33,384 bases of DNA from Bacteroidota bacterium. GTDB lineage: Bacteria > Bacteroidota > Bacteroidia > B-17B0 > Aurantibacillaceae. The notes below the pieces were generated by a model, which was not told the DNA's origin, did no database searches, and saw only the letters and a program-made list of their open reading frames with translations. The translations under genes were made by a program, and so were the position numbers. The DNA is taken from NCBI GenBank assembly GCA_023433205.1, contig JAEZDS010000094.1:1-33384 (forward strand), given 5' to 3'. This document shows positions 1 to 7,350 of this stretch, piece after piece (the first letter of the stretch is position 1; every line of letters begins with the position of its first letter).

Positions 1-59
1 GGTACGTACGGTGGTGTGAGAGGACAGGTAGCCAAATAATGGCTACCTTCCTACTCGAT
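1..59 (+). mobile_element. 3' end of a group II intron (domain V 3' strand and domain VI), cut by the window edge
   Basis: The first bases, GTACGTACGGTGGTGTGAGA (3-22), read like the 3' strand of domain V of bacterial group II introns. They are followed by a perfect 8-bp hairpin, AGGTAGCC (26-33) and GGCTACCT (41-48) with a 7-nt loop, in the place of domain VI. The following CCTACTCGAT resembles a group II 3' terminus, with an A seven bases from the proposed end at about 59. The intron body and any reverse transcriptase would lie left of the window. The assignment is from memory of the consensus; the hairpin alone could also be a terminator. Confidence 0.55.
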
Positions 60-93
60 TTCATTTTGAATTGATTTGAAATGATGTAGAATA

Positions 94-133
94 ATTAAAA
101 AAGCCTTGTAAAATCTGCATTTTACAAGGCTTT
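94..133 (-). terminator. Intrinsic terminator of tRNA-Lys
   Basis: A perfect 14-bp inverted repeat (100-113 and 120-133, arms AAAGCCTTGTAAAA / TTTTACAAGGCTTT) has a 6-nt loop. On the minus strand it is followed by a T-rich tail. It starts 25 bases beyond the tRNA 3' end, as expected for a Rho-independent terminator of that gene. Confidence 0.85.
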
Positions 134-157
134 AGTGTTGTTTGATCTTTCGATCTG

Positions 158-230
158 TGATCCCGCTGGGATTCGAACCCAGGACCCCTACATTAAAAGT
201 GTAATGCTCTACCGGCTGAGCTACGGAATC
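158..230 (-). tRNA. tRNA-Lys (anticodon TTT)
   Basis: The minus strand folds as a full cloverleaf of 73 nt. The acceptor stem GATTCCG pairs with CGGGATC (one G-U pair) and the discriminator is A. The D-arm is GCTC...GAGC, the anticodon loop is CTTTTAA with anticodon TTT, and the T-arm is CTGGG-TTCGAAT-CCCAG. No CCA is encoded. A strong terminator lies just downstream. Confidence 0.96.
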
Positions 231-288
231 GTTTTTATCCACACTTACGTGGAATTTACACTCTTTTCCCAGGAACCGCCCGCGCGAT

Positions 289-307
289 GGTTGAGCTTGT
301 CGAAACC
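289..307. repeat. REP-like element
   Basis: The imperfect palindrome GGTTGAGCTTGTCGAAACC resembles the dispersed TTCGACAAGCTCAACC-type repeats seen in many Bacteroidota intergenic regions. It lies in a GC-rich patch (about 275-335) inside an otherwise AT-rich spacer, upstream of tRNA-Lys. Only this copy was seen in the window, so repeat status rests on resemblance. Confidence 0.4.
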
Positions 308-400
308 AAAGTGCGGACATTTCGTGTGCGGGCCGACCCACATGTATAAATACCTGTAAATCGGGCTGCAAATATAACAGAGATTTATTCCCTCACAAAA

Positions 401-424
401 TAAATTTGGCAAAAAATTTGCCAA
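401..424 (+). promoter_or_regulatory. Promoter-like TAAATTTG box overlapping an 8-bp inverted repeat
   Basis: TAAATTTG (401-408) matches the Bacteroidota -7 consensus TAnnTTTG exactly. It overlaps a perfect inverted repeat, TTGGCAAA (406-413) and TTTGCCAA (417-424), with a 3-nt spacer. The repeat would sit across the transcription start, which suits an operator or a 5' hairpin. It is 41 bases before the start of the 154-residue protein. No clear -33 element was found. Confidence 0.4.
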
Positions 425-464
425 TATTAATTGAGCGGCTTCTCTGCATTTTCTAATTTAGGCC

Positions 465-929
465 GTGATCTCTCATGTACCTGTTATCCAACTGCTGCAA
501 AGCTTCTGCGGTTTACACTTTGGCGCTTCAAAAGCCGAGGCCCTCGAACAATTCGGCGAACCCGAAGAAACCCAGGATCTCGAAGACGATATCTTAAACA
601 ACAGCTCTGTGGTGTTCCACTACTGGAATGCCGGCTACTCGCTCTTCTTCGACAATAACCGCAATGAACAGTTTACCAGCGTTGAGCTTGACAACAAACA
701 AACCCTGCTCTTCGATACCAGAATATTCGAACTCCGTGAAAAAGAACTGGTGGCGCTGCTGCTCAATAACGGCCACACCCTGAGCGACACCGAAGTACAT
801 CAGTGGGGCGAAAAACGGCTTAGCTTCGACAGTGCCGGACTGGATTGTTATTTCGAGAACAACCGGCTGGTGTCGGTGAATTTCGGCGTGATGGAAACAT
901 TTAACAGCTTTATGATCTTTCCAAACTGA
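465..929 (+). CDS. Uncharacterised 154-residue protein with an apparent twofold repeat
   Basis: I do not recognise a named family. The first usable start is the GTG at 465, because an in-frame TAG lies at 459. The protein is acidic and soluble, with no signal peptide or membrane segment. The sequence seems to hold two similar units. Each goes from a helix (FGASKAEALEQFGEPE near 18-33; LREKELVALLLNNGH near 89-103) to a beta-rich end with an aromatic-F(D/E)NN motif (SLFFDNN near 60; CYFENN near 136) and a closing V-x-F/L strand. This is loosely like small SmpA/OmlA-type or immunity-like folds, but that is inference. A TAnnTTTG box precedes it, and the next gene begins 43 bases after its stop with its own promoter box. 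Confidence 0.6.
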   Translation: MISHVPVIQLLQSFCGLHFGASKAEALEQFGEPEETQDLEDDILNNSSVVFHYWNAGYSLFFDNNRNEQFTSVELDNKQTLLFDTRIFELREKELVALLLNNGHTLSDTEVHQWGEKRLSFDSAGLDCYFENNRLVSVNFGVMETFNSFMIFPN

Positions 930-936
930 TCACTTC

Positions 937-944
937 TAATTTTG
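937..944 (+). promoter_or_regulatory. TAnnTTTG promoter box of the aminotransferase-miaA operon
   Basis: TAATTTTG is an exact match to the Bacteroidota -7 element and lies 27 bases before the ATG at 972. It falls just after the stop of the preceding gene, so the operon can be transcribed independently. Confidence 0.5.
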
Positions 945-971
945 TAACTTTAGCCTTTAATATCAGAAAAA

Positions 972-2180
972 ATGCCAGGAACAGAACTGTTTGGCGCCGA
1001 AGAGCGCAAGGAAGTAAATGATGTGATGCAAACCGGCGTCCTTTTTCGTTACGGGCACGATGCACAGCGCAATAACCACTGGAAAGCGCTGGAATTCGAA
1101 AAAGAAGTAAAAAAGATCACCGGCGCTAAATACGCGCACGCCATGAGCAGCGGATCAACCGCTATTGCCACTGCACTTGCTGCAAGCGGGATTGGCGCGG
1201 GCGACGAAGTAATTGTGCCCCCTTTTACTTTTATAGCCTCGGTTGAAGCCGTGCTTTTTATCGGCGCAATCCCGGTTTTTGCTGAGATCGACGAAACGCT
1301 CTGCCTCAGCGCCGGGGGCATAGAAAAAGCCATCACGAAAAAAACAAAAGGCGTTTGCCTTGTTCATATGTGTGGCGGCAACGCCGAAATGGACAGCATC
1401 ATGAACGTTATAAAAAAGCACAACCTTATTCTGGTAGAGGATGCTGGTCAGGCCTTCGCTGCATCTTATAAAGGCACCTACACCGGACTTTTCGGTAAAG
1501 CAGGAAGTTATTCGTTCGATTTTTTCAAGATAGCAACAGCCGGAGAAGGTGGCGTACTGGTCACCAACGACGAAGAGACCTACAAAAAAGCCGATGTGTA
1601 CAGCGATCATGGTCACGATCACATTGGCAGTAACCGTGGGATGGAAAACCACCCTTACCTGGGTTTTAATTACCGCATCTCTGAACTACACGCTGCAGTG
1701 GGACTTGCACAAACCCGAAAGGTGCCGCAGATCCTTGAGATCAACCGGCGCCATAAAAAAATGCTGACCGAGCGCTTGTCAGTAAACAAACACATCAGCT
1801 TCGCACGGCTGGGCGATCCCGAGGGCGATTCAGCAACCTTTCTAAACCTGTTGATGCCCGATGCCGAAACTGCGCAGCGCACTGTAGCTGCATTGAACGA
1901 GTCAGGAACGAGTGGCTTCAATTACTGGTTTACCAACATGTACCATTTTATTAATCAGTGGGACCATCTTAAACAATTGAAGTCGGTATCACCTCTGCCT
2001 GCCAGCCTGTTCGGGACAACACAGGATTATACAAAGCTTCAGCTGCCAGAATCACAGAAGGTTGTTGGCAGACTGATCTCTTTTGTAATAAAATGCACCT
2101 GGAGCAAGGAAGATATCGAAAAATTGTCTGCTCAGCTGCTTGCTGCGGTTGACAAGGCCACCAAAGTGGTGAACTCGTAA
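972..2180 (+). CDS. DegT/DnrJ/EryC1/StrS-family PLP aminotransferase, KdnA-like
   Basis: This is a 402-residue sugar aminotransferase of the DegT fold. The PLP-binding Lys is K186 in SYSFDFFKIATAGEGG. The Asp that contacts the PLP ring is in VEDAGQ (D157), and the SSGSTAIATAL stretch (59-69) binds the phosphate. The opening MPGTELFGAEE, the HMCGGNAEMD segment and DHGHDHIG closely resemble KdnA, the 8-amino-3,8-dideoxy-manno-octulosonate transaminase of Shewanella, which makes the amino-Kdo of lipopolysaccharide. Its usual partner, the dehydrogenase KdnB, is not in this window, so the substrate is uncertain and another keto-sugar is possible. It is the first gene of an operon with the next two genes, starting from an ATG after a TAnnTTTG box. 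Confidence 0.85.
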   Translation: MPGTELFGAEERKEVNDVMQTGVLFRYGHDAQRNNHWKALEFEKEVKKITGAKYAHAMSSGSTAIATALAASGIGAGDEVIVPPFTFIASVEAVLFIGAIPVFAEIDETLCLSAGGIEKAITKKTKGVCLVHMCGGNAEMDSIMNVIKKHNLILVEDAGQAFAASYKGTYTGLFGKAGSYSFDFFKIATAGEGGVLVTNDEETYKKADVYSDHGHDHIGSNRGMENHPYLGFNYRISELHAAVGLAQTRKVPQILEINRRHKKMLTERLSVNKHISFARLGDPEGDSATFLNLLMPDAETAQRTVAALNESGTSGFNYWFTNMYHFINQWDHLKQLKSVSPLPASLFGTTQDYTKLQLPESQKVVGRLISFVIKCTWSKEDIEKLSAQLLAAVDKATKVVNS

Positions 2181-2185
2181 TTTTG

Positions 2186-2938
2186 GTGCTGAAAGAACAG
2201 ATCGGTGCTGCTATAAAGCAGTTGCGCAAAGATCTGTCGGCTTACAATGTAGATGTGCAGCATAAAGATCTGGAGCTGACCTTTTCTTGTGGTTTAAACA
2301 AATTTTCGCTGGCGTTTTACTTTGAGAAAGATCCTCCACTAAACGCTGTAAATGTTTTGCCGCTTGATTTTCTGCTGGCTGGTTCAGAAAAAGTTGCTGC
2401 ACTGGCAGTAACTAAATTACAGCTTAACAAAAGAGTTTTTGCCCGTAATTGTGAAGTGCTGGCCGTAAAAAAAGCTGAAGCAGTACAATTTCTGGATAAA
2501 TTTCACTTTTTACACAGCACCGGCAGCGCTTATAATCTGGGACTGTTTCGTAACTCAGAGCTACTGGCCATCGCCTCATTCAGCAAGGGCCGGAAAATGC
2601 GTCGTCTCAAAGAACATGAAAGATCATTTGAACTGATAAGATTTTGCTCACGACCCGGCTACACAATAACGGGAGGACTCAGCAGGCTTGTGAAAACTTT
2701 TTGCGTATTAAAAAATGCCGCCGAGGTGATGACGTACGTTGATAAACAGTTTAGTGACGGCGTATCTTTTAAGAAAGCCGGCTTTAAAAAAATTGAGGAA
2801 AGTGAAGTCCGGCCTTTCCTTGTAAATCGGGAAAATTTTCAGCGTAAATTATGGGACGGCGAAGAGTTTAATAATGAAAAGTTTTATCTCACCTTTAATA
2901 AAGGCAATATCAAAATGATCTATGAGTATAAAAAGTGA
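2186..2938 (+). CDS. Mom-like / GNAT-fold protein of unknown function, overlapping miaA
   Basis: This is a protein of about 250 residues. The C-terminal half (about 95-230) carries a pattern I associate with Mom-like GNAT proteins and the accessory domain of phage homing-endonuclease-type proteins: FLDKFHFLHSTGSAYNLGLF, then ELLAIASFSKGR, ELIRFCSRPGYTITGGLSRL and TYVDKQFSDGVSFKKAGF. Phage Mom modifies adenine in DNA. The N-terminal 90 residues are not recognised. GTG 2186 is the preferred start; TTG 2183 is directly before it. The gene begins 5 bases after the aminotransferase stop, and its last 17 bases overlap miaA, so it is co-translated with a tRNA modification enzyme. A nucleic-acid acyl-transfer role is inference only. 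Confidence 0.7.
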   Translation: MLKEQIGAAIKQLRKDLSAYNVDVQHKDLELTFSCGLNKFSLAFYFEKDPPLNAVNVLPLDFLLAGSEKVAALAVTKLQLNKRVFARNCEVLAVKKAEAVQFLDKFHFLHSTGSAYNLGLFRNSELLAIASFSKGRKMRRLKEHERSFELIRFCSRPGYTITGGLSRLVKTFCVLKNAAEVMTYVDKQFSDGVSFKKAGFKKIEESEVRPFLVNRENFQRKLWDGEEFNNEKFYLTFNKGNIKMIYEYKK

Positions 2939-3851
2939 AAGACCTAATTGCGTTGTTGTTTTGGGTCCCACCGCTTCAGGTAAAACCACCCTGGCTTGTG
3001 AGTTGGCTTTGCAGCTGAATGGAGAGATCATCAGTGCCGACAGCAGGCAGGTGTATAAGAGGCTTGATATTGGAACAGGAAAAGACCTTAGCGCCTATAA
3101 CGTGAAGGGAACCCAGATCCCCTATCACCTTATTGATGTGGCTGAACCAGGTGAGCAGTTTTTTCTGCACGAGTTCACTGCCGCGCTCAAACATAGTTTT
3201 GAAGGCATAAGAGACAGGAATCACTTACCTGTGATCTGCGGCGGCACCGGACTTTATCTTGATGCCCTGAGGAAAGATTATTCTCTCACTCAGATCCCGG
3301 AAGACCATGAATTGCGGGAGCATCTGAGCTCACTTGATAAAGATGAACTTCTGGTTAAACTGTCGAGGTATCCCGAAAAACACATTGCTCAGGTGGATAA
3401 AACTTCTGTAAAGAGAGTGATAAGAGGTATTGAGATAGCTGAATATCTCTCAAGAAACAGGATGCCAGATGTTGCACCGCTTCCGTACCGGCCGTTTTAC
3501 CTTGGTATAAAGCCCGATGAAAGGACCCTGTACAGCAACATTCAAAAACGTCTGAACCAGCGTTTTGATCAGGGCATGATAGCCGAGGTGGAAGAATTAC
3601 TACAAAGGGGCATTTCTCACGAACGACTACAGGCTTTAGGACTTGAATACCGGTTTATCAGTAAATACCTGCTGAATGAATTAACCGGGAATGAGATGAA
3701 GGATAAGCTGCTCATCGCTATCAGACAATATGCCAAAAGGCAGATGACCTGGTTCAGAAAAATGGAAAAGGAGGGTGTAAGAATTGAGTGGTTGTCAACG
3801 TCCGTTGTTGATGAAAAGCTGATCAAGGAATTGGAACGGTTTTTCTCTTAG
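2922..3851 (+). CDS. miaA: tRNA dimethylallyltransferase MiaA
   Basis: MiaA transfers a dimethylallyl group from DMAPP to N6 of A37 in tRNAs that read UNN codons. The P-loop GPTASGKT is at residues 15-22. The catalytic segment ISADSRQVYKRLDIGTGKD follows at 38-56 (D40, R42, Q43), then CGGTGLYLDALRKDY and the tRNA-binding C-terminal half with KRQMTWFRK. The usual AIGYKE motif is replaced by ALGLEYRFIS, a variant I associate with the second MiaA form of Bacteroidota. The length of 309 residues is normal for the family. It is last in the operon and overlaps the Mom-like gene by 17 bases. Confidence 0.95.
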   Translation: MSIKSERPNCVVVLGPTASGKTTLACELALQLNGEIISADSRQVYKRLDIGTGKDLSAYNVKGTQIPYHLIDVAEPGEQFFLHEFTAALKHSFEGIRDRNHLPVICGGTGLYLDALRKDYSLTQIPEDHELREHLSSLDKDELLVKLSRYPEKHIAQVDKTSVKRVIRGIEIAEYLSRNRMPDVAPLPYRPFYLGIKPDERTLYSNIQKRLNQRFDQGMIAEVEELLQRGISHERLQALGLEYRFISKYLLNELTGNEMKDKLLIAIRQYAKRQMTWFRKMEKEGVRIEWLSTSVVDEKLIKELERFFS

Positions 3852-3967
3852 TTAGTTAACTTTTTTAAAGTGGCAGGATATCAAACAACATAGTGTCAGT
3901 AGGATCATAGACACAACATAGGTTTGTAAATAAATTCTCTATGTTCACCTGCTGTTCCTTATGTTCC

Positions 3968-3985
3968 CCCCGACAGATGTCGGGG
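3968..3985. repeat. GC-rich perfect hairpin between convergent genes
   Basis: CCCCGACA (3968-3975) and TGTCGGGG (3978-3985) form a perfect 8-bp stem with a 2-base spacer. It lies between the 3' ends of miaA and the RlpA-like gene. A good U-tract is missing on both strands, so it may be a bidirectional transcription block or a dispersed palindrome rather than a classic terminator. Confidence 0.5.
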
Positions 3986-4003
3986 TTGTTAAGTATAGTG
4001 TTA

Positions 4004-4375
4004 CTAATCCGCATCGGCCTTTTCAAGTATCTCCATTTCAACCTTAGCCAACCCTTCTTCAATAAAGTCTAGCTCTTTAGCCGCTCTTTTTGAGAGGTCG
4101 ATCATCCTTTCTGAGTCCTGAGGAAGTCTGTCGTTGATTTTTACAACCACTTCTTTTTGATTCGAAAGGTTGGTGATCTTTACCATGGTACCGAATGCAA
4201 GCGTCTTATGCGCCGCAGTTAATTTGTTTTGGCTAAAAATTTCACCGTTACCTGTTTCACGGCCTTCAAAAAAGTCGGCATAATAACTGGCAGTACCTGT
4301 TACAGCTATCCTTTCTTTTTCCGGCTCACTGCAAGCCACAAAAATAAAAACCAGAAAAGCCAGTCGTAGTTTCAT
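4004..4375 (-). CDS. RlpA-like lipoprotein (septal ring / double-psi beta-barrel)
   Basis: This 123-residue lipoprotein has signal MKLRLAFLVFIFVAC with the lipidated Cys at 15. The double-psi beta-barrel domain of RlpA spans about 27-117: TGTASYYADFFEGRETGNGE, then TAAHKTLAFGTMVKITN, VVVKINDRLP and RMIDLSKRAAKELDF. In RlpA this domain cleaves or binds peptidoglycan strands lacking stem peptides. The SPOR domain found in longer RlpA proteins is absent, so this is the short form. The gene starts 4 bases after the stop of the barrel-like gene upstream and is probably co-transcribed with it. Confidence 0.88.
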   Translation of the reverse strand: MKLRLAFLVFIFVACSEPEKERIAVTGTASYYADFFEGRETGNGEIFSQNKLTAAHKTLAFGTMVKITNLSNQKEVVVKINDRLPQDSERMIDLSKRAAKELDFIEEGLAKVEMEILEKADAD

Positions 4376-4379
4376 GATT

Positions 4380-5144
4380 CTAGTTTACTGTAAAAGAAAA
4401 ACCCAGTCCCCACCAGGGTAGTGAATACATCAGGCCAAAATTGCGAAACAGCAGCACCGAAGCCTTATTATCGCCGATAGAAAATTGATACTCACCTCGT
4501 AATCTGAAAGAAAGATTTGCATCGCCTTTCACAGACTTTTTTTCTTCCTGCACAAATTCAATACTTTCCGCCACCTCCGCGCTTGTGCTCGAGCTGAAGG
4601 TTGTGAGCGCATAACCATAACTTGAACGCCTGGCAATAATTGGCTGGTTTAACACCAGGGCAGATGTAAGGTAAAAATTTTCAGCAATACGATTTCTCAC
4701 CCCGGCCTGAACATCCAGATAAAAGTAGCTTTCTGTGTGCTCAAGTTCCGTTTCCCTCGTTAAGTGTGTAAAACCCGGCCTGCTGGTTGGGCTTTGCTCA
4801 AGAAAAGAATAATGGTATTCCGCCGCTGACCTTGCCACCGAAAGCGCAAAAGCACCTTTAAACTTATCGCCTTTACCGGCCAGCGCTTCTCCACCTAAAA
4901 AAAAACCTGCTTTTATTTTTGATGAATCTGAGGGCGAACGGGTGATAACGGAATAATCGTCAACCACTTCTGTTTTCTGGGTAATATTTGAAAAGGCCCT
5001 GTTTATTAGAAATCCACCGTTCACTCTGAAAGTAATACTATGGCTCTCTGACTCCTGGGCAAAGCACTGCATGCCGCACAGCAACAGCGGTAATACAAAG
5101 CCGTTAAAAGCCAGCCGTTCAGCCCATCGGCAGAAATTTCCCAC
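4380..5144 (-). CDS. Probable outer-membrane beta-barrel protein, uncharacterised
   Basis: This 254-residue exported protein has a signal sequence whose hydrophobic core is near 13-28 and whose cleavage follows FAQ at about 30. The rest alternates short amphipathic strands with polar loops (YFYLDVQAGVRNRI, NFYLTSALVLNQP, ANLSFRLRGEYQFSIG) and ends in a strand with aromatic residues, GLGFSFTVN. This suits a small outer-membrane barrel. No named family is recognised. The only in-frame start before the signal core is GTG 5144, so the start is moderately certain. It probably forms an operon with the RlpA-like gene. Confidence 0.65.
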   Translation of the reverse strand: MGNFCRWAERLAFNGFVLPLLLCGMQCFAQESESHSITFRVNGGFLINRAFSNITQKTEVVDDYSVITRSPSDSSKIKAGFFLGGEALAGKGDKFKGAFALSVARSAAEYHYSFLEQSPTSRPGFTHLTRETELEHTESYFYLDVQAGVRNRIAENFYLTSALVLNQPIIARRSSYGYALTTFSSSTSAEVAESIEFVQEEKKSVKGDANLSFRLRGEYQFSIGDNKASVLLFRNFGLMYSLPWWGLGFSFTVN

Positions 5145-5320
5145 AGATAAAACTATTCAAAACGGATGCCAGTCAGCTGTGAAGACATTTTGTTCAAATA
5201 ATTTGTTGGACTCCACTCTTTTCTTATTTTTATATCGTACTGAGTAAACAAAAGACGTTCTTGTTCTCTTAACTGCATTTTTTGCAGGGTTATTTTGCCT
5301 TAACTTTTATAACTTGTCTT

Positions 5321-6922
5321 ATGAAAACGCAATTCATTGCAATTTCTGTGTTGTTGTGCGTGGTGATAGCGCTGTTTGGATTTTTTTGGCCAAAAGTTCT
5401 ATGGTTGTACGCCGGCGTAATTCCTATCATAGCCGTTGGTGTGGCTGATATTCTGCAGACACGGCAAACATTAAAGAGGAATTTTCCGGTTGTTGGGCGT
5501 ATGCGCTGGTGGGCTGAATGGATGCGGCCGAAGGTGTATCAGTATTTTGTTGAATCAGATACCAGCGGCGCGCCATTTAACCGTTTAAGCAGAAATGTGA
5601 TATACCAGCGGGCAAAAAAAACCCGCGACAGTACTCCTTTCGGTACTCAGCTTAACGTTTATGAAACAGGTTACGAATGGCTTAATCATTCCATTAACCC
5701 TTTGCCGCTTGAAGAAGGAGAGCATGATCCGCGCGTGCTGGTTGGCGGTCCTGACTGCCTGCAGCCATACAACGCAAGTATATTCAATATTTCTGCCATG
5801 AGTTTTGGTTCGCTTAGCAAAAACGCGGTGATGGCACTGAACGGTGGCGCAAAGATCGGCGGGTTTGCGCACAACACCGGCGAAGGCGGTTTAAGCCCTT
5901 ACCATCTTGAAATGGGCGGAGATGTTGTCTGGCAGATCGGTACAGGTTATTTTGGCTGTCGTTATCCTGATGGCACTTTTAACTACGAAGCTTTCCGTGA
6001 ACGCGCGCTGCTGCCCAATGTAAAAATGATCGAAATAAAACTCTCGCAGGGCGCAAAACCAGGGCACGGGGGCATATTGCCTGCGGCAAAGGTAACCGAC
6101 GAGATCGCGAAAATCAGGCTGGTAGAAAAGGGAAAGGACGTCCTTTCTCCAAGTTTTCATCGCGCATTTAGTACACCCATGGAGATGATGGCCTTTATAA
6201 AAACATTGCGTGAGCTGAGCGGCGGTAAACCTGTTGGTTTTAAATTGTGTATCGGGCAAAAAAGTCAGTTTATCGCCATTTGTAAAGCTATGCTTAAAAC
6301 CGGCGTGCTGCCTGATTTTATAACGGTTGACGGGGGCGAAGGCGGTACCGGCGCTGCACCTCTGGAATTCAGTAATTCGGTGGGAATGCCCTTGCGCGAA
6401 GGATTGGTTTTTGTTCATGATGCGCTGCGCGGTTTCGGCATCAAAAAACACATCAGGGTCATTGCTTCGGGAAAAGTTCACACTGGTTTTGATCTGGTTA
6501 AGAACCTGGCCCTTGGCGCCGACATGTGTAACGGTGCAAGGGCAATGCTGCTGGCCGTGGGCTGTATCCAGGCCCTCGAATGTAATACCAACCACTGTCC
6601 TACCGGTGTGGCTACACAGGATCCGGCACTTTATAAAGGACTTGATGTAAAAGATAAAAAAGTGCGCGTAGCCAACTATCACCACGAAACAGTGAAGGCA
6701 GCCGTTGAACTGATGTCGGCAGCAGGGATCAGAGATTCTTCACAGCTGCACCGATCACTTATTTACCGGAGAGTAAGTGCAGGCAGCATCAAAACTTACG
6801 CTGAACTGTATCCTTATCTGCTAAAGGGTTCTTTGCTTGAAGCGCCTTTTCCGGAAGGCTGGGAGCTGGATGTAATGCACAGCTCGGAGCAAACATTTGA
6901 GAGTGCGCTGAAACACGCTTAG
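5321..6922 (+). CDS. Membrane-anchored FMN-binding glutamate synthase (GltB-like) family protein
   Basis: This 533-residue protein begins with two hydrophobic segments (about 5-20 and 25-45), followed by the FMN-binding synthase barrel of ferredoxin-dependent glutamate synthases. FMN-site sequences SFGSLSKNAVMALNGGAK and ITVDGGEGGTGAAPLEF are clear. The 3Fe-4S motif CX5CX4C is complete at C415, C421 and C426 (CIQALECNTNHC). The glutaminase domain and the GltB C-terminal GXGXG domain are missing, as in stand-alone family members such as Bacillus YerD. The substrate is unknown; electron transfer at the membrane is plausible. ATG 5321 is preferred because the in-frame TTG at 5282 would add 13 residues in front of the membrane segment. 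Confidence 0.85.
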   Translation: MKTQFIAISVLLCVVIALFGFFWPKVLWLYAGVIPIIAVGVADILQTRQTLKRNFPVVGRMRWWAEWMRPKVYQYFVESDTSGAPFNRLSRNVIYQRAKKTRDSTPFGTQLNVYETGYEWLNHSINPLPLEEGEHDPRVLVGGPDCLQPYNASIFNISAMSFGSLSKNAVMALNGGAKIGGFAHNTGEGGLSPYHLEMGGDVVWQIGTGYFGCRYPDGTFNYEAFRERALLPNVKMIEIKLSQGAKPGHGGILPAAKVTDEIAKIRLVEKGKDVLSPSFHRAFSTPMEMMAFIKTLRELSGGKPVGFKLCIGQKSQFIAICKAMLKTGVLPDFITVDGGEGGTGAAPLEFSNSVGMPLREGLVFVHDALRGFGIKKHIRVIASGKVHTGFDLVKNLALGADMCNGARAMLLAVGCIQALECNTNHCPTGVATQDPALYKGLDVKDKKVRVANYHHETVKAAVELMSAAGIRDSSQLHRSLIYRRVSAGSIKTYAELYPYLLKGSLLEAPFPEGWELDVMHSSEQTFESALKHA

Positions 6923-7104
6923 TGTGCCGGTAATTGAAGTGGTGTAAGTTTCTGTCTGTGATGGGCCAGTCGCTTTTTCAGAAGTGAAGTGCGGGAATTT
7001 TCAGACAAAATTTGCAGACGCCCCGAGATGGGCATGCCGCTATCATCAACAACATCAGTAATATTCAAGGCTGCGTTGGCAATTCAACAAAGAAAAACGC
7101 TGAT

Positions 7105-7350
7105 TCAGAATTGAATGATCGCTATTGCCACATCATCAACCTGGTCAAGCTCCTGTTTCCAGTCGAGGAATTTGGCACGCAACAGGTTTACCTGGTCTGC
7201 CGGTGGCTTGTCAGCAATGGTCAGCAGAAATTTCTTCAGCATCTTTGATTTGAATTTTTTAGCTTCCGGACCTCCAAACTGGTCAGCATAACCATCAGTA
7301 AAAAGATAAAGTGTGGTGCCGGGCACCATTTCAATTTCGTGATTGGTAAA
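7105..7350 (-). pseudogene. C-terminal end of the SpoIIE phosphatase domain, cut off by an in-frame TAA
   Basis: This reads in the same frame as the upstream TPR-SpoIIE gene, directly after its TAA at 7351-7353. It continues the domain without a gap: FTNHEIEM, then LYLFTDGYADQFGG, and QVDDVAIAIIQF at the end. The DD pair in the last motif is part of the PP2C metal site. The only start codon is an ATG at 7329 in mid-strand, so this is not an independent gene. Natural nonsense mutation, readthrough and a sequencing error cannot be told apart here. Confidence 0.85.

Noticed and set aside
5891..6685. 264-residue minus-strand frame inside the GltB-like gene
   Set aside because: It is a reverse-strand shadow of a clearly conserved gene and shows no family motif.
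6917..7095. Short minus-strand frame between the GltB-like and SpoIIE genes
   Set aside because: About 55 residues without a good start or recognisable motif, and it overlaps the end of the GltB-like gene.
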